Source: an uncultured Hyphomicrobiales bacterium (GTDB taxonomy: Bacteria; Pseudomonadota; Alphaproteobacteria; Rhizobiales; Beijerinckiaceae). Taken from it: a stretch of 64,000 nt of DNA. The stretch's first letter is position 1, and every line of letters begins with the position of its first letter. The notes under the pieces were generated by a model. The model did not search any database, was not told the DNA's origin, and was given only the letters and a program-made list of their open reading frames with translations. The stretch spans positions 43,979 through 107,978 of the forward strand of contig CAIJVU010000079.1 in the NCBI GenBank assembly GCA_903824185.1, given 5' to 3'. The position numbers and the translations under genes are program-made. Shown piece by piece: positions 62,453 to 64,000 of the stretch.

Positions 62453-63706
62453 TCACAACCAATCAATCGCCGATGCCTTGTTTTTGTCGCCTCTGAACGT
62501 GCCACCTTTCGTGAGCTCAGCGGCAGAGGTCACATTTGTAGTGTGTCCGTAGTGCTTTTCCAACATTTCGACGCTCGTTCCCATGTTTTTTGCCAAAATG
62601 TAATGATTCACGCCTTCTTGGATGCGGAATGTCGCATATGTATGCCGCAATGAATAAATCGACCGCCGATTGCCGTGACTGTCGAACTCAACGCCTGCTG
62701 ACTTGATCAGTTGCCCAAATGATGTCTTGAACGAATTGATGGGCGACCCATCACGATTGCAGAAGATATGCTCGTCGAGATCAGGATTTTTACCCAATTC
62801 CGTGCGCCGAATGTCATGAATGCGTTTCAAATACGTCTCGATCTCATTTGTCCGAGAAACGACCTCACGTTTTCCTGTTTTCCCCTGAACAAACAGTGCC
62901 ATTTCTAACTTGGTCTGGTCTTCGCCTTTGATTTTATGAACATCACGCCATTTCAAATTGCGTGCCTCGCCGACACGTATGCCTGTGTTGGATAGGATCA
63001 AGACATAGTTGATCAGGATTGTGCGGTCACGGACGATGTTCGGATTGTTGTATTTGATGAACTCACGCATGAAGCGGGTCAATTTGCTGTAGTCGGCATT
63101 ATTGAAGTGCGGACGTCGATTGTCGTTCGTTTGAATTTTGGGAAATTTCGGAATTTTCTGCAAATACCCTCGTTCGACACACCATGCGAAGAACTGCTTC
63201 AAATCTGTCGAATAGCGTTGAATGGTATTGGGCGATAATTGCCCGCTACGAGCATTGATCTGCATTGCGTCATATATATCCATCAAAGTGGCGGTTTTGA
63301 CGTCTTTGATGAGGGTCTTGTTGAACAATGGCAAAATGCGTTCGAGGAACTGAATGCGAAGCGTCGTTGAGTATTTTTGGGGTGCCGTGCCGTTGTTCAG
63401 GCGGGTGATATATTCGTTGATTGCAAACGAGACACGTTTGCTACCCAACTGCTCGCCGTTCATGACCTGGACCAATGATTGATTGAACAGATCATCGGCG
63501 AATTTGTATGCCGCATGCTCGTCGGACGTCTGTGTTGATTTAAACACGTATCCCTTTGTGTTCGGGACTTTGATCCGACAAAACCAGATCTGCTTTTTGT
63601 AATCTTGGCGCCGATACAAATAAATCTGCCCGTCACGAAACGTCCGACTGTCCAATGTCTCTTTTGATTTTCTCGGACGCTTTTCTGCGGGACTTGTCGG
63701 TTCCAT
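62453..63706 (-). CDS. Tyrosine-type site-specific integrase
   Basis: A 417-residue integrase with an N-terminal arm-binding region (RTFRDGQIYLYRRQ), a core-binding SAM-like domain (about residues 85-190) and a catalytic domain with R in LSNTGIRVGEARNLKW, K in VQGKTGKREVV, R354 in SIYSLRHTYATF and nucleophile Y386 in LEKHYGHT. The usual first His of the HxxR box is Tyr (YSLR) and the late His/Trp is Thr (NMGTSVEM). It begins 135 bp from the right attachment repeat, as expected for the enzyme that integrated the element into tRNA-Gly. Confidence 0.92.
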   Translation of the reverse strand: MEPTSPAEKRPRKSKETLDSRTFRDGQIYLYRRQDYKKQIWFCRIKVPNTKGYVFKSTQTSDEHAAYKFADDLFNQSLVQVMNGEQLGSKRVSFAINEYITRLNNGTAPQKYSTTLRIQFLERILPLFNKTLIKDVKTATLMDIYDAMQINARSGQLSPNTIQRYSTDLKQFFAWCVERGYLQKIPKFPKIQTNDNRRPHFNNADYSKLTRFMREFIKYNNPNIVRDRTILINYVLILSNTGIRVGEARNLKWRDVHKIKGEDQTKLEMALFVQGKTGKREVVSRTNEIETYLKRIHDIRRTELGKNPDLDEHIFCNRDGSPINSFKTSFGQLIKSAGVEFDSHGNRRSIYSLRHTYATFRIQEGVNHYILAKNMGTSVEMLEKHYGHTTNVTSAAELTKGGTFRGDKNKASAIDWL

Positions 63707-63841
63707 TTTGAACTCACATCACAAATGACGATTCAAAATAGCACAGAACATGAACATCGAAAACCGTATACAATCCGTATATGATGTTTTTGATGTGTTT
63801 CTGATGATATGATTTTATAAACGCTTGATATTGCAGCGTAT

Positions 63842-63888
63842 TTGGAGCGGGCGAAGGGATTTGAACCCTCGACCCCAACCTTGGCAAT
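63842..63888 (-). repeat. Right attachment site: second copy of tRNA-Gly(GCC) 3' half
   Basis: Identical over 47 bases to the left site and in the same orientation. The bases to its right (TTTATTGCTCAATCC) are not the 5' half of tRNA-Gly. So this copy is also a fragment, not the intact gene, and the chromosome must continue into further inserted DNA before the real tRNA. Confidence 0.9.
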
Positions 63889-64000
63889 TTTATTGCTCAA
63901 TCCAACATATTGTGATCATTATAATATTTTTACATTTTAAAATCCGTTGATAAACCGTTTATTATAAGGTCTCGATTTTAGCTAAATTTTCCTAAATTTA
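63889..64000. other. AT-rich DNA right of the second attachment site, probable start of a further element
   Basis: These 112 bases are strongly AT-rich and unlike the DNA just inside the left end of the first element. No gene is visible. They are probably the left end of a tandemly integrated second element. Confidence 0.5.

Larger units (their letters stand above)
59573..63888. mobile_element. 4.3-kb tRNA-Gly-targeted integrative element with HUH Rep and two tyrosine recombinases
   Basis: The element is bounded by perfect 47-bp repeats of a tRNA-Gly(GCC) 3' half. All genes inside are on the minus strand: full-length integrase, secreted Ig-like protein, short recombinase, HUH-type initiator, ribbon-helix-helix protein and a coupled small protein. 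Composition is clearly richer in A+T than the host DNA. CGTATATGAT occurs near both ends (59678-59687, 63776-63785), as integrase arm sites might. There is no phage capsid, Zot-type ATPase, relaxase of conjugative type or type IV secretion gene. This fits a minimal satellite or integrative-replicative plasmid-like element. Confidence 0.88.

Noticed and set aside
59573..63888. Inovirus (filamentous phage) prophage
   Set aside because: A Gp2-like initiator would fit, but there is no Zot-type ATPase, no run of small membrane coat proteins and no adsorption protein.
1..64000. CRISPR arrays, complete tRNA or rRNA genes
   Set aside because: No regularly spaced repeats and no complete cloverleaf or rRNA segments were seen; only the two tRNA-Gly 3' fragments.

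Overview
The window looks like chromosomal DNA of an alphaproteobacterium. I cannot name the genus. The support is an ffh-rpsP-rimM-trmD block, a hisZ gene at the left edge, a XylX-type sugar-acid dehydratase, a valine-degradation mmsA/acyl-CoA dehydrogenase/mmsB set, and moderately GC-rich coding sequence. Most of the window is catabolic: uptake and breakdown of sugar acids, amino acids and acylated compounds. The last 4.3 kb is an AT-richer integrated element.

Layout. 1-7270: hisZ end, a hydroxypyruvate-isomerase-like gene, a copper P-type ATPase, and a divergent sugar-acid pair (UxaA-like dehydratase and XylX-like FAH-family protein) followed by a LysE-type exporter. 7277-13160: a lysine/pipecolate-type module (FAD oxidase, ALDH7 semialdehyde dehydrogenase, glutaryl-CoA dehydrogenase) and a TPP enzyme. 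13242-16693: transaldolase, then an L-fucose-type oxidation set (aldo-keto reductase, FucU mutarotase, lactonase). 16786-20441: valine degradation. 20529-21767: O-antigen ligase/polymerase-like membrane protein. 21770-28730: a complete Dpp-type ABC transporter divergent from an M20 amidohydrolase. 28764-32023: ABC-F ATPase and malonyl-CoA decarboxylase.

32127-43095 is one coherent locus. A second Opp-type transporter ends in an RpiR regulator gene. Divergent from it is an operon of deacetylase-type amidohydrolase, RidA, fold-type III PLP enzyme, KDPG-type aldolase and PfkB kinase. A 33-bp hyphenated palindrome lies between the two arms. I read it as a route for an N-acylated amino sugar acid, for example N-acetyl-glucosaminate, to pyruvate and a triose phosphate. 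This is inference. SMP-30 lactonase, a phosphatase and anmK follow.

46216-52923 holds an HMW1C-like cytoplasmic N-glycosyltransferase next to a 1442-residue repeat protein, separated by about 0.5 kb of extremely AT-rich DNA. The pair sits directly after trmD, where rplS is often found. 53047-56581 is trmD, rimM, rpsP and ffh. 57033-59474 holds small exported or membrane proteins.

59573-63888 is a compact mobile element bounded by perfect 47-bp direct repeats of the 3' half of a tRNA-Gly(GCC) gene. It carries two tyrosine recombinases, an HUH-type replication initiator, a ribbon-helix-helix protein translationally coupled to an unknown small protein, and a secreted Ig-like protein. Neither repeat is joined to the tRNA 5' half. 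The intact tRNA must therefore lie further right, so a second element is probably integrated in tandem beyond 63888.
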